A stretch of DNA of 64,000 bases from Profundibacter amoris (GCF_003544895.1 NZ_CP032125.1:1564001-1628000), one strand, 5' to 3'. Positions 27,483 to 36,026 are shown, counted from the first letter of the stretch. Notes: generated by a model not told the origin, from the letters alone. A program made the numbers and translations.

Positions 27483-27591
27483 TAAGCTGTATCAATTTTG
27501 CCCCGGAGGCACTATCATTTATCAAGGTTTTTAACATGCGCTGTTTTGACCAGACAATGTCTCCCGGCGTTATTTTCCAAGGAGGGTTCAG

Positions 27592-27642
27592 TTGAAGACA
27601 CCGCAATCCATCCGTCCGAAAAACACTATCCTTCATGAATAG
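27592..27642 (+). CDS. Possible 16-codon leader ORF overlapping the LuxR gene
   Basis: A strong Shine-Dalgarno (CCAAGGAGGG) stands 5 bases before a TTG that opens a 16-codon frame (LKTPQSIRPKNTILHE) ending in TAG at 27640-27642. That stop overlaps the ATG of the large regulator (ATGAATAG). The regulator itself has no ribosome binding site and no upstream in-frame start before a stop, so ribosomes may enter through this mini-ORF. Could also be chance. Confidence 0.35.
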   Translation: MKTPQSIRPKNTILHE

Positions 27643-30253
27643 CAGCGCAGGCATTCTTGAAAGACAAGAATGTTGTGCCTCGCTAGAACAGGCCTTTGCG
27701 GGCGTTTCGACATATGGGGGGCGGCTTGTTCTGATCTATGGGGAAGCTGGCATTGGCAAGACGACTGTCGTTTCGCGCTTCCTTTCTGGCCTGCCCAAAA
27801 GCACTGCGCGCAGCGTTGGATATTGCGACCCGCTCAATACACCTCGGCCTCTTGGTCCGGTGCGCGAGATAATACCACCCCCTAAAGACGAGACAGCCGG
27901 GGAGGCATATTATTTCGAAGATTTTATACGCCGGGCTACCGAGCATGGCAGCGCCCAAGTCGCCGTTCTCGAAGACCTGCATTGGTCTGACCAGCGCACC
28001 CTAGACTGGCTAAAATTCATTGGGCGCCGCATTTCGCAATTGCCCCTCTTGTTGATCGGAACATTTCGCGATGATGACCCTGAAGGCAAATCGTACTTGC
28101 GCAGCGCCATTGGGTCAGTGCCCGCAAATCATGTGTTACGAATAGCGCTTAAGCCGTTATCGCCGGATGCTGTTCGCACCATCTGCGATAACAATACGAC
28201 GCGAGCGAACGCAATCTATGCAGCGACCAAAGGCAACCCCTTTCTGGTTTCGGAATTGGCCGAATGGCCTTTGCTGGACAGATCCGTACCAGACTCGGTT
28301 TCAGACTCTGTGATTGCGCGGTTGAGCGCCTTGGCTCCGGAGGCACAGAGTTTCTTGCAATTTACGTCCTGCAACCCGGGCGAGTTGCCGCTAAAGGTCC
28401 TTCAAGCGACAAATGTGGCAAAACCGGAGGGTCTGATTGATATTGGTGTGCGAAGCAGATTTTTTGCGGCCTCTCACAGCAGTGTTTCGTTCCGTCACGA
28501 ACTTACGCGGCTCGCCATCTTCGCCGACATCACACCCGCAAACAGGATTATCTTTCATCAGCGTTGGCTGGATGCTTTTCTAGCAGTTGATGACCCTTCG
28601 ATGAACTATGACCGGATCATGCATCACGCCGAACGTGCAATTCGACCGGACATTATCCGTCACTATGCGCCGCAGGCCGCGCAACAAGCGGCCAAGCTGG
28701 GCGCACACCTTGAGGCTGCGTTGTATTTGAAGTCAGCATGCGATTGCCTTGGGGATATGGACAATGCTGACGCCGCCGAGATTTTAGAATCCTTTGCTTA
28801 TGAAGCCGGGCTTTCACTGGGGATTGACGATGATATCATTTCGGCACGGCATCGTGCCATCGCTATTCGGCGGGGACTATCGCAAAGTATTCAGGTCGCC
28901 GAGAACCTGCGCTGGCTATCCAGAGCCCATTGGTATCGTGGTGAGGCCGAGTTGGCCGAACGTTACATTCACGAGGCCATCGAAATACTGGAAAATGAAA
29001 ACCACGCAACCTCCGAAGACCTTGCACAAGCCTTTGCTCAACGCGCGCTCTATTATATGCTCCGCGACCGTATGGCCGACGCAATAGATTGGGGCCAAAG
29101 GGCACTCGGAATGGCTCACGGCCCAGCCGCAGACGAGGTTCGCGCCCATGCTTTGAACACGGTTGGTACGGCGATGTTTATTCGCGGCGAACTGCAAGGC
29201 GAAGCGTTGTTGCGCGAAAGCCTTGCGTTGTCTTTGGCTGGCCGGTTTCACGAACAGGCCGCCCGTGTCTTCACCAATCTTTCCGAATGTCTGATCGAAG
29301 TGGGGGCCTTTGATAAGGCCGAAGCGCTGATCGAAGAGGGGATCACCTTTGATACCACTCACGACCTTGATGCCTGGACCTATTATCTAATGGGCCGCAA
29401 GGCGCAACTCGTCTTCGAGCTTGGTCGGTATCATGAAGCGGGGCTGATCACAGATGAAATCCTTTGTCAGGATAATCAGGCCCTTCTTATGCAGATGCCG
29501 GCCTTAATCATGCGTGGTTGTGCCCATCTGCGGCAAGGCGCGCCAGACGCGCAAATCCTGCTGGCCGAGGCACAGGCCGCGGCCGAACAGATCACCGAGC
29601 CGCAATATCTTGTCCCAATTCACATCGCACTGATCGAGGCTGCTATCCTTGCGGGTACCCCGGATGAGGCGCGCCCATCGTCTGACTGGTTACGCGCACA
29701 ACCTGTTGAGGGCCTCAGCCCGCGCAAGGCCGGCGAGTTTCTTATGTGGGAAATCCTCGCACAGCGCGGCCCGCCCGAGACCATAGGGCGGCTTCCGCTG
29801 GCCTTTTCTGAATTTGCAGCGGGCCGATTTACCTCGGCAGCCTCACAGTTTGAGGCTTGCCGATCACGATATCTTGCGGCCTGGTCATTGGTCGCCGAAG
29901 CCACGCCAGAAGCTTTGGGCCGTGCACACCGTATTTTCAGGGACCTCGGCTGCGAAACCGCTATCACCCTCGTCAATCGCCGCCTTGGCCGTTCCTCTGA
30001 CAAGGGCTTAATCCGCGGTCCGTACCGTTTCGCCCGGCAGCATCCATATGGTCTTACTGCCAAGGAGCAAATCGTGTTGCTCCACCTATTGGAAGGCAAA
30101 AGCAACGCCTCCATCGCCAGCACCCTGTCGCGATCCCAACGCACCGTCGAAAACCATGTCTCGTCGATCCTCAGCAAGCTGAATTGTGCTAATCGTCTTG
30201 ATGTGGTGCTGAAGGTTCACGCCGAACCCTGGATCGCCCGCGAGGCAACCTAA
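27635..30253 (+). CDS. Large ATP-binding LuxR-family regulator (LAL/MalT-like)
   Basis: 872 residues. N-terminal AAA/STAND-type ATPase: Walker A GEAGIGKTT (about 36-44), Walker B QVAVLEDLHWSD (about 106-117), and sensor-like LLLIGTFRDDDPEGKSYLR. The middle (about 330-790) is helical with TPR-like pairs (AERYIHEAIEILEN, AQAFAQRALYYML, EALIEEGITFD). The C-terminus (about 803-865) is a GerE HTH: LTAKEQIVLLHLLEGKSNASIASTL then RTVENHVSSILSKLNC. STAND ATPase regulators respond to an inducer bound by the helical region. It is the first gene on an island bounded by mobile elements and is upstream of, and co-directional with, the serine hydrolase and repeat protein genes. Base use is less GC-rich than the core. 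Confidence 0.88.
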   Translation: MNSSAGILERQECCASLEQAFAGVSTYGGRLVLIYGEAGIGKTTVVSRFLSGLPKSTARSVGYCDPLNTPRPLGPVREIIPPPKDETAGEAYYFEDFIRRATEHGSAQVAVLEDLHWSDQRTLDWLKFIGRRISQLPLLLIGTFRDDDPEGKSYLRSAIGSVPANHVLRIALKPLSPDAVRTICDNNTTRANAIYAATKGNPFLVSELAEWPLLDRSVPDSVSDSVIARLSALAPEAQSFLQFTSCNPGELPLKVLQATNVAKPEGLIDIGVRSRFFAASHSSVSFRHELTRLAIFADITPANRIIFHQRWLDAFLAVDDPSMNYDRIMHHAERAIRPDIIRHYAPQAAQQAAKLGAHLEAALYLKSACDCLGDMDNADAAEILESFAYEAGLSLGIDDDIISARHRAIAIRRGLSQSIQVAENLRWLSRAHWYRGEAELAERYIHEAIEILENENHATSEDLAQAFAQRALYYMLRDRMADAIDWGQRALGMAHGPAADEVRAHALNTVGTAMFIRGELQGEALLRESLALSLAGRFHEQAARVFTNLSECLIEVGAFDKAEALIEEGITFDTTHDLDAWTYYLMGRKAQLVFELGRYHEAGLITDEILCQDNQALLMQMPALIMRGCAHLRQGAPDAQILLAEAQAAAEQITEPQYLVPIHIALIEAAILAGTPDEARPSSDWLRAQPVEGLSPRKAGEFLMWEILAQRGPPETIGRLPLAFSEFAAGRFTSAASQFEACRSRYLAAWSLVAEATPEALGRAHRIFRDLGCETAITLVNRRLGRSSDKGLIRGPYRFARQHPYGLTAKEQIVLLHLLEGKSNASIASTLSRSQRTVENHVSSILSKLNCANRLDVVLKVHAEPWIAREAT

Positions 30254-30409
30254 ATCGCGGGTCAAACTGGTGATCGTGGCTTTCAACACGAAAATTGAGT
30301 AGGCAATTGCGCCAAAAATGAGTGTCACCCCTGAGGCACGCACATTTCTCTTTTGGTAATCTGTATGCGGGTTTTTACGCCCGGGTATATTTTTCAAAGG
30401 AGCATAACT
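30254..30409. other. Intergenic region with possible IS21-type end remnant
   Basis: 156 bases between the LuxR and hydrolase genes. It includes CAAACTGGTGATCGTGGC, then AACACGAAAATTGAGTAGG, and GCCAAAAATGAGTGTCACCCC, which recall the short repeats at the ends of IS21-family elements (gTGAxCxxxAAAATTGAG type). This would fit the IstB fragment at 33.2 kb. Identification is by recollection only. The hydrolase ribosome binding site CAAAGGAGC lies at its end. Confidence 0.3.
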
Positions 30410-31558
30410 ATGGATGACTTTTCAACCTCCAACGATACTGACATCGAACAGATTGAGGCTTTTGAAGCGCTCATCTCGGATGCGACACCCATTGCCGAAA
30501 GAGCGCGTTATGACACACCCTTAATCAACCGAACGGCCCTTCGTGTGCACGGGGAAGCAATTATTGATAACACATTCATTACGCCAGGGCCGATATTCGA
30601 CAGAGTCCGGATGGTCAACGAGATATTGACGCAGATGGAAACGGCTGGCGCAGTTGGGTATTCATGGGCAATTGTCCAAAATGGTCAGCTAGTGGATGCC
30701 GGAGGGGTAGGGGATGCACGCACCGCCTCTGAAGAAAACCCAAAACCAATGCGGGCCAGAACCAAGATGGTCAGTGCCTCTCTCGCCAAACCTATTTGCG
30801 CCGTGACTGTGATGAAGCTCGTCGAAGATGGTTCTCTTGACTTGAACCAGTCTGCCTATCCGCTCATCGCCGATGCATTTCCAGGCGGTCATTCCTCATT
30901 GGGCGATATCACAATCCAGCATTTGCTGACGCATCAGTCAGGTTTCAACGGGCCAGGCACACTCTCGGCGTTCCCCGACAGCCTTGCCGCGCCTTTATCC
31001 GGCACACCCGGGACCGGCACGCGGTACGAAAACTGGAATTACTGGTTTCTGGCTCATATTGTCGAGGCCATCACCGGGGAACCCTATGTAAGGGTGGCAC
31101 AACAGACGGTATTGTTGCCGATGGGCATCCACACCATGACGCGCAACGTGAACGAGGGGCGCCAGTGTCTATACTACGCCGCTGGCTCTTCAAGCGACGG
31201 GCGAGGGTGGGGGGATTTCACCGCAACAGCAATCGGGGCCTACGGCTGGTATGCGAATGCGGTCCAGTGGGCAAAGTTCCTGGCGCATTTCCGCCACGAT
31301 ACAGTACTCTCCCCCGCGACACGGCGAACGATGCTCGAATGGAGCGATTCCATCTTTGGGTTTCGTCTGTGGCACAACAGCCCGCGTGGTACATACTATG
31401 GTCACGGCGGGGACTTCTTCACCAGTGGCGGGCGTGCATTCCATGGCGGAATCATCAGCTTTCCAGATGGTATCGACGCAGTTCTTCTAACCAACAGCGA
31501 TGACGTGGCCAATCCCGAAAGCATTCTGATGTCCGCCTACCATGCGGCCTATATTTGA
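30410..31558 (+). CDS. Beta-lactamase-fold serine hydrolase
   Basis: 382 residues of the class C beta-lactamase/PBP-like family. Catalytic elements in order: S-x-x-K as SLAK (Ser124, Lys127), Y-x-N as YEN (Tyr206, Asn208), and HGG (332-334) in the KTG position. The start at 30410 follows AAAGGAGCATAACT; it opens with an acidic segment (MDDFSTSNDTDIEQIEAFE), not a signal peptide, so the protein appears cytosolic or exported by an unknown route. The next gene is a secreted repeat protein. In polyglycine hydrolases a similar catalytic domain is fused to such repeats. Esterase, peptidase or amidase activity are all possible. Confidence 0.88.
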   Translation: MDDFSTSNDTDIEQIEAFEALISDATPIAERARYDTPLINRTALRVHGEAIIDNTFITPGPIFDRVRMVNEILTQMETAGAVGYSWAIVQNGQLVDAGGVGDARTASEENPKPMRARTKMVSASLAKPICAVTVMKLVEDGSLDLNQSAYPLIADAFPGGHSSLGDITIQHLLTHQSGFNGPGTLSAFPDSLAAPLSGTPGTGTRYENWNYWFLAHIVEAITGEPYVRVAQQTVLLPMGIHTMTRNVNEGRQCLYYAAGSSSDGRGWGDFTATAIGAYGWYANAVQWAKFLAHFRHDTVLSPATRRTMLEWSDSIFGFRLWHNSPRGTYYGHGGDFFTSGGRAFHGGIISFPDGIDAVLLTNSDDVANPESILMSAYHAAYI

Positions 31559-31600
31559 CCCCCCACTGATTTAAAGTGTGGAAATGAAGGAAAAAGAATT

Positions 31601-33145
31601 ATGAAACTTCCCATTGTTATTTCTATCATCGGCGCCATAAGTTTCGGACAACCTGCCTTGTCCGAGCGTACCAATCTTCATTCGCTCTGGCAGGAAGGTG
31701 ATAGCGAAGCGGTACACACCGGCCTTTTAAGCCCTAGCCAGTTTGAGGAGATTGGTCTGGGCCTGCTCGACCGGGGTCTGCGGCTTGTCGATATCGAGAC
31801 GGCGATGGTGAATGGACGGCGCGGATTTGCTGGCCTCTTTGTCGAAGGCTCTGGCGGGAACTTCTTTGTCGTTGGGCTTTCCTTGCAGAATATGCGCGTG
31901 CGCATGGGCGATATGCGAAACAATGGTCTCCGCATGATTGATGTTGAGGTCTATCGCGTAAACGGACAAACCCGCTTTGCCGCGGTCTTTGGGCCTGGGC
32001 GGGGCGATAATAGACTTGTCCAGCCCATATCATTCGAAGACTTCCTTGAGCGAAAGGAATTGATGCGGACACGCGGCTTGCGCCTTATCGATGTGGAACC
32101 GATCACCATAAATGGACAGTACCGGTTTGTTGGTCTCTATTCGTCCGAGGCTAGCCCATCAGTAATAACAGGATTCCGCCCGCGACCACTCTTCATCGAA
32201 TTACGCGACAGGATGATTTCTGACGGGTGGGAAATGTTTGAATTTGAACGTGTTATCAATGCGCAGGGCAATGATGTCTACATGGGGCTTTGGCGCCAAG
32301 GTGATGGTACCAGCCGACTTTCACGCTTCCGTAGCCCAGCCCAACAGTTGTTCTTCACAGGCCGGCAACGCCAGGATGGTCTAATACCAATAGATATGGA
32401 ACTGAAGATCGTTCCAGGTGAAGAGCCGGCGCCATCTGTAGAAGAACCGGCGCCGTTAGTGGAACCCGAACTGCCAGCCAACCCACGACATATCAGGGTG
32501 TTATCTGGCGCTAACGAGCAACGGATGGTGATCGAATTTCAGGCACCTGACGATCAGCCATTACCTATTACGATTCCTGCGTCGTGGCTTGCATCGTGGC
32601 TGCCACAGCAAGACAGCACAATTCTGTTGCCTGACTCATATTGCGGTTTTAATATTCGCAACGCTGACAGTATTTTCTGGCAGGTACCTGGCAACAACGC
32701 CGTCAATGATGGCACTTTCCGGTCAGGTGACGTAACCGGGGCTAATGATACCCTGGGGGGGATCAGCTTTAGTGGTCCGATTGGGGCATGTACTGGCATG
32801 GATGTACCGTGGGTATTTGGCCCTCCGTTCACTGTTCAAGAGGAAACCCTTACCCCTTTGCCCAATATGCGGCTGGTGATCGAAGGCGTCTCGGCGGAAT
32901 TGAGGTTTCAGGGCTATAATGCACCAGTCGAAGATCTATTTGATGCAGACGAGCTTTTTAGTGACGACCTCGAATCGGAGTTGACTGCGTTTCTTGAACT
33001 CTTTGACGAGATCGCAGAGCAAGAAGGTAATTTCGATAACTATTGCTCTGTCGTCGGTGCGTACTGGTCCGCCGTTTGCGCGCAATCTCAGAGCGGCGCT
33101 TGCCCTTTGCCACGGCCGAACCTTCCAGTTTGTCAGATCGAATAG
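31601..33145 (+). CDS. Secreted tandem-repeat protein (BTRD1-like repeats)
   Basis: 514 residues. Signal peptide MKLPIVISIIGAISFGQPALS (1-21). Then four full repeats and one partial repeat of about 50 residues (about 40-270), each with the pattern G-L-R-L-[IV]-D-[IV]-E, then N-G-x-x-x-[FY]-x-[AG]-[LV], as in GLRLVDIETAMVNGRRGFAG, GLRMIDVEVYRVNGQTRFAA and GLRLIDVEPITINGQYRFVG. This matches what I recall of the bacterial tandem repeat domain 1. A Pro/Glu linker (EEPAPSVEEPAPLVEPELP, about 270-290) joins an unrecognised C-terminal domain (about 295-514) with five or more Cys. Follows the hydrolase gene by 42 bases. Probable partner of that hydrolase. Confidence 0.75.
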   Translation: MKLPIVISIIGAISFGQPALSERTNLHSLWQEGDSEAVHTGLLSPSQFEEIGLGLLDRGLRLVDIETAMVNGRRGFAGLFVEGSGGNFFVVGLSLQNMRVRMGDMRNNGLRMIDVEVYRVNGQTRFAAVFGPGRGDNRLVQPISFEDFLERKELMRTRGLRLIDVEPITINGQYRFVGLYSSEASPSVITGFRPRPLFIELRDRMISDGWEMFEFERVINAQGNDVYMGLWRQGDGTSRLSRFRSPAQQLFFTGRQRQDGLIPIDMELKIVPGEEPAPSVEEPAPLVEPELPANPRHIRVLSGANEQRMVIEFQAPDDQPLPITIPASWLASWLPQQDSTILLPDSYCGFNIRNADSIFWQVPGNNAVNDGTFRSGDVTGANDTLGGISFSGPIGACTGMDVPWVFGPPFTVQEETLTPLPNMRLVIEGVSAELRFQGYNAPVEDLFDADELFSDDLESELTAFLELFDEIAEQEGNFDNYCSVVGAYWSAVCAQSQSGACPLPRPNLPVCQIE

Positions 33146-33194
33146 AGCAGCGTCTGACAAGCCGATCCGACGACGGGGAAGGGTGATATGCATT

Positions 33195-33314
33195 TCAAAT
33201 CTGCCAGGCATAGCGTTGCGATTTCTGCTCGAACGGCAGTTCTGCGCCGGTTTTGCACAGGGGCACAAATCCCAACTCGTCGATAATCAGCAGCTTGATC
33301 TTGGTCCACGCCAT
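33195..33314 (-). pseudogene. IstB (IS21-family ATPase) fragment
   Basis: A 39-codon minus-strand stretch reads MAWTKIKLLIIDELGFVPL, then CKTGAELPFEQKSQRYAWQI and a stop. The Walker B LLIIDELGF followed by VPLxxxGAELxFExxSQRY is the IstB helper ATPase of IS21-family elements; the rest of the gene and istA are missing. A relic that marks the right border of the island. Confidence is moderate because only about 35 residues align. Confidence 0.55.
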
Positions 33315-33469
33315 ATGGCGTATCAAACCAATGGTTTTAAATTCCACATGGATGAAAGCTGAGGGGCAGGTCAGTTACAGGAATTAAACGCATAATCAGT
33401 ATTATGTTAAATATAGGATGGGCCAATTTTAATAATATCCAATATTACCAGAAGTTTACAGTAATGCCT
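33315..33469. other. Gene-free border sequence
   Basis: AT-rich (for example AATATAGGATGGGCC and TAATATCCAATATTACC) with no frame, between the IstB relic and the oxidoreductase stop. Compare the GC-rich core on either side. I see no terminator. Confidence 0.4.
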
Positions 33470-34657
33470 TTACACAATGGCCTTTTCTGCAAACGGCCTA
33501 CCTTCCAAAATGCGGTCAACGCCCAGGTCCGATAAATCTATTGTCTGATACGCGCCATGCAGCACCAGTTCGGCAATGCCGCGTCCCACAGCCGGAGCCT
33601 GTTGCAACCCGTGTCCGCTGAATCCGTTCATCAGGAACAGGTTGTGCCAATTTTGATGCCGGCCAATGATCGCATTCTGATCCAGCGTATTATAGGCATA
33701 ATGCCCAGCCCATGCAGACAGAACCTTGACCGCGTCAAACCCTGGCGCGCGCTCGTACAGTTTGGGCCACAGGCTGTCTTCAAACAGGTGCAAATCCGGC
33801 TCGAAATCGTCTTTTTCTGCCCTGTGATCGTCTTTGGGCACAATTGCACAAATCCAGTGATTGTGCTCGGGGCGCAGATAAAAGCCGCTATGGCACACCA
33901 TCAACGGGGCATCGGGGTGGATTGCATTTGGGGCGTCAATCATGAAAACTGTGCGTTTACGGGGTTCTACAGGTAATCCCTCACCTAACATTTCCAATAT
34001 GTCGTTGGCAGATGTTCCCGCTGCATTGATAATGTTAGCAGCAAATATCGTGCCGGTGCTTTCCAGCTTTACGCTGGATATCCGACTGTTGGTTCCCTCT
34101 ATCGCAACCACGCGATCACGCAGAAATTTCACCCCCTGATGCTGTGCAGCCTTGCGAAACCCGCCAAGCAGGCTCATGTTGTCAAACCACCCCTCGTCTT
34201 TTGCGCCAAAGCTGGCCAGATGGATATCATCCACATTCAACCAGTCAAACCGCGCTTTTAGCGCATCCGGCGTCAGCAACTCGGTTTGCGCGCCTTTTTC
34301 ACACTGCATGGCACAAGCCTGCCGCAGCACTGTTTCGCTTTGCGCGCTGCCGGATAAAAACAGATATCCGTTTTCCTGAAACCCGAGGGAATCGACACCC
34401 CCGCCCTGCCCCAGCCAGACTTGCACATTTTTGATAAAGTTTATTCCGAAACGCGAAATTTCGACGTTGACTGCGGTGGTAAATTGTTGCCGCACAGAGG
34501 CCACCGAAAGTGCAGTGGAGCTTTTGGCATAGCTTGGATCGGGTTCGATCACCAGAATATCCAGATCCGGATTCATACGCGAAAGCCAGAAGGCTGCGGA
34601 ACTGCCCATTATTGCTCCGCCAATGATGACAACATCATATGTAAAAACGTTGTTCAT
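33470..34657 (-). CDS. FAD-dependent oxidoreductase, DAO family
   Basis: 395 residues from the ATG at 34657, preceded by an AGGA ribosome binding site; the longer frame adds a hydrophobic stretch that would displace the FAD motif and is unlikely. The dinucleotide fold DVVIIGGAIMGSSAAFW (about 7-23) is at the N-terminus and the C-terminal FAD contacts are LSAWAGHYAYNTLDQNAIIG and NGFSGHGLQQAPAVGRGIAEL. Family includes sarcosine, glycine and dimethylglycine oxidases and FOXRED1-like proteins. Substrate unknown. Divergent from aroQ. Confidence 0.9.
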   Translation of the reverse strand: MNNVFTYDVVIIGGAIMGSSAAFWLSRMNPDLDILVIEPDPSYAKSSTALSVASVRQQFTTAVNVEISRFGINFIKNVQVWLGQGGGVDSLGFQENGYLFLSGSAQSETVLRQACAMQCEKGAQTELLTPDALKARFDWLNVDDIHLASFGAKDEGWFDNMSLLGGFRKAAQHQGVKFLRDRVVAIEGTNSRISSVKLESTGTIFAANIINAAGTSANDILEMLGEGLPVEPRKRTVFMIDAPNAIHPDAPLMVCHSGFYLRPEHNHWICAIVPKDDHRAEKDDFEPDLHLFEDSLWPKLYERAPGFDAVKVLSAWAGHYAYNTLDQNAIIGRHQNWHNLFLMNGFSGHGLQQAPAVGRGIAELVLHGAYQTIDLSDLGVDRILEGRPFAEKAIV

Positions 34658-34780
34658 TTTGTTCCTGTTTTCTATCGGCAAACCAGTAACAGAACTTATT
34701 AAAAGTAAAAGCATAAATACTAATACTTGATTGAATGGGCTTCGTTTCTTAGGATGATGGAAATCAGTCTGGGGCAACAG

Positions 34781-35224
34781 ATGACATCCTTACTTATCCT
34801 GAACGGGCCGAACCTGAATTTACTCGGCACACGACAGCCCGAGGTCTATGGGGACACCACCCTCGAGCAGATCGAAGCCATGTGCATCGACAAAGGTCGT
34901 GTGGCGGGTTGCAATGTATCGTGTTTCCAAAGCAATCACGAAGGTGAGCTGATCGAGGCGATTCATGCGGCGCGAAATACATATGACGGTATCATCCTGA
35001 ATGCGGGTGCTTATACGCATACCTCGGTCGCGCTGATGGATGCGATTTCGTCGGTTGGTGTGCCGGTAATTGAACTGCATTTGTCCAATATCCATGCCCG
35101 CGAGGAATTCCGCCACAAGTCCTATATCGCACCGGTTGCTATCGGGCAGATTTGCGGGTTCGGACCCAAAGGTTATACTTTGGCAATCGAAGCTATGCTG
35201 GGCCATCTGGAGAAAACCGGATGA
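34781..35224 (+). CDS. aroQ: Type II 3-dehydroquinate dehydratase
   Basis: 147 residues, the usual length. MTSLLILNGPNLNLLGTRQP holds the active-site Asn/Arg/Tyr region (Tyr follows at VYG); NAGAYTHTSVAL and ELHLSNIHAREEFRHKS carry the catalytic His and the substrate-anchoring residues. The second residue of the NPGAYTHTS motif is Ala, a mild change. Start at 34781 is preceded by GGGGCAACAG; earlier ATGs (34727, 34754, 34757) would add residues not seen in the family. Its TGA overlaps the ATG of a LuxR-type regulator, which is an unusual partner. Confidence 0.93.
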   Translation: MTSLLILNGPNLNLLGTRQPEVYGDTTLEQIEAMCIDKGRVAGCNVSCFQSNHEGELIEAIHAARNTYDGIILNAGAYTHTSVALMDAISSVGVPVIELHLSNIHAREEFRHKSYIAPVAIGQICGFGPKGYTLAIEAMLGHLEKTG

Positions 35225-35970
35225 CATTGAATTTTCTGGAACAAATCAGCGAAGCCGATACAATCGAAGATGTCTGGGTCGCGCTGTGCGATAAAATGTC
35301 GGAATACGGGTTCGACCGGCTGTTATATGTCTACACCAGGTTTAAATCGGGATCCTCATTGGGGGATCCGAAAGATTCAATTGTGCTGTCCAGCCACAGT
35401 TCTGAATATATCGACGGCTACATCAATGAAAGCCATTACATCAACGGACCGATGTTGCGCTGGTCTGTTGAAAATGTAGGGGCGTGCAGCTGGAGCTGGA
35501 TACATACTATCCCTGACGAAACGCTGACCATCGGCGAACGCAAGGCAATGGAATTCAACAAAGAGATGGGTGTGATTGCCGGTTACACAATCGGGTTCAA
35601 AACCGATTCTGTGCGCAATCGTGGCGGGATCGGCCTGACGGCAAAGCCTGGGGTCACACAATCCGAAGTTGACGCGATATGGGAAAAGCACGGCCGCGAA
35701 ATTCTGGTGATGAACAATATGGCGCATCTGAAAATCATCAGCCTGCCCTACACCAGTTCCCGCCGCGCCCTGACCGCACGGCAACGCGAAGTGCTGGAAT
35801 GGGTCGGGGAAGGCAAAACCATGCAGGATATTGCCACCATTATGGGGCTGACAACGGCCACGGTTGAAAAGCACCTGCGACTCGCACGCGAGGCGCTGGA
35901 TGTCGATACAACCGCCCAGGCGGTGCTAAAGGCCTCGTTCCAGAATCAAATCTTTATTTTGGACAGCTAA
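35221..35970 (+). CDS. LuxR-type regulator with autoinducer-binding domain (LuxR solo)
   Basis: 249 residues: Autoind_bind-like domain (about 15-165) and C-terminal GerE HTH (about 183-240, LTARQREVLEWVGEGKTMQDIA then TATVEKHLRLAREAL). No luxI is visible nearby. In the ligand pocket, aligned on the conserved Pro, SEYIDGYINESHYINGPM has Tyr at the usual Trp57 position (TraR numbering) and Gly at the usual Asp70, so binding of a classic acyl-homoserine lactone is doubtful. Coupled to aroQ by ATGA. Followed by a short hairpin (CTGTC-TTTTT-GGACAG). Confidence 0.85.
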   Translation: MTLNFLEQISEADTIEDVWVALCDKMSEYGFDRLLYVYTRFKSGSSLGDPKDSIVLSSHSSEYIDGYINESHYINGPMLRWSVENVGACSWSWIHTIPDETLTIGERKAMEFNKEMGVIAGYTIGFKTDSVRNRGGIGLTAKPGVTQSEVDAIWEKHGREILVMNNMAHLKIISLPYTSSRRALTARQREVLEWVGEGKTMQDIATIMGLTTATVEKHLRLAREALDVDTTAQAVLKASFQNQIFILDS

Positions 35971-35992
35971 ACCACCCCAGAATACTGTCTTT

Positions 35993-36022
35993 TTGGACAG
36001 GTATGGAATCCCTTACTATCTT
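35993..36022 (+). promoter_or_regulatory. Probable sigma-70 promoter for a small RNA
   Basis: TTGGAC (35993-35998) is followed after 15 bases by TACTAT (36014-36019), or after 18 bases by TATCTT (36017-36022). Either pair is near consensus. Transcription would start near 36027 and run plus-strand into a structured region that ends in an intrinsic terminator at 36234. Confidence 0.5.
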
Positions 36023-36026
36023 TACG

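Noticed and set aside
30086-30397. Minus-strand 103-codon frame over the end of the LuxR gene
   Set aside because: Runs through the GerE HTH coding region on the opposite strand; part of it only reflects the IS21-like words in the intergenic gap.
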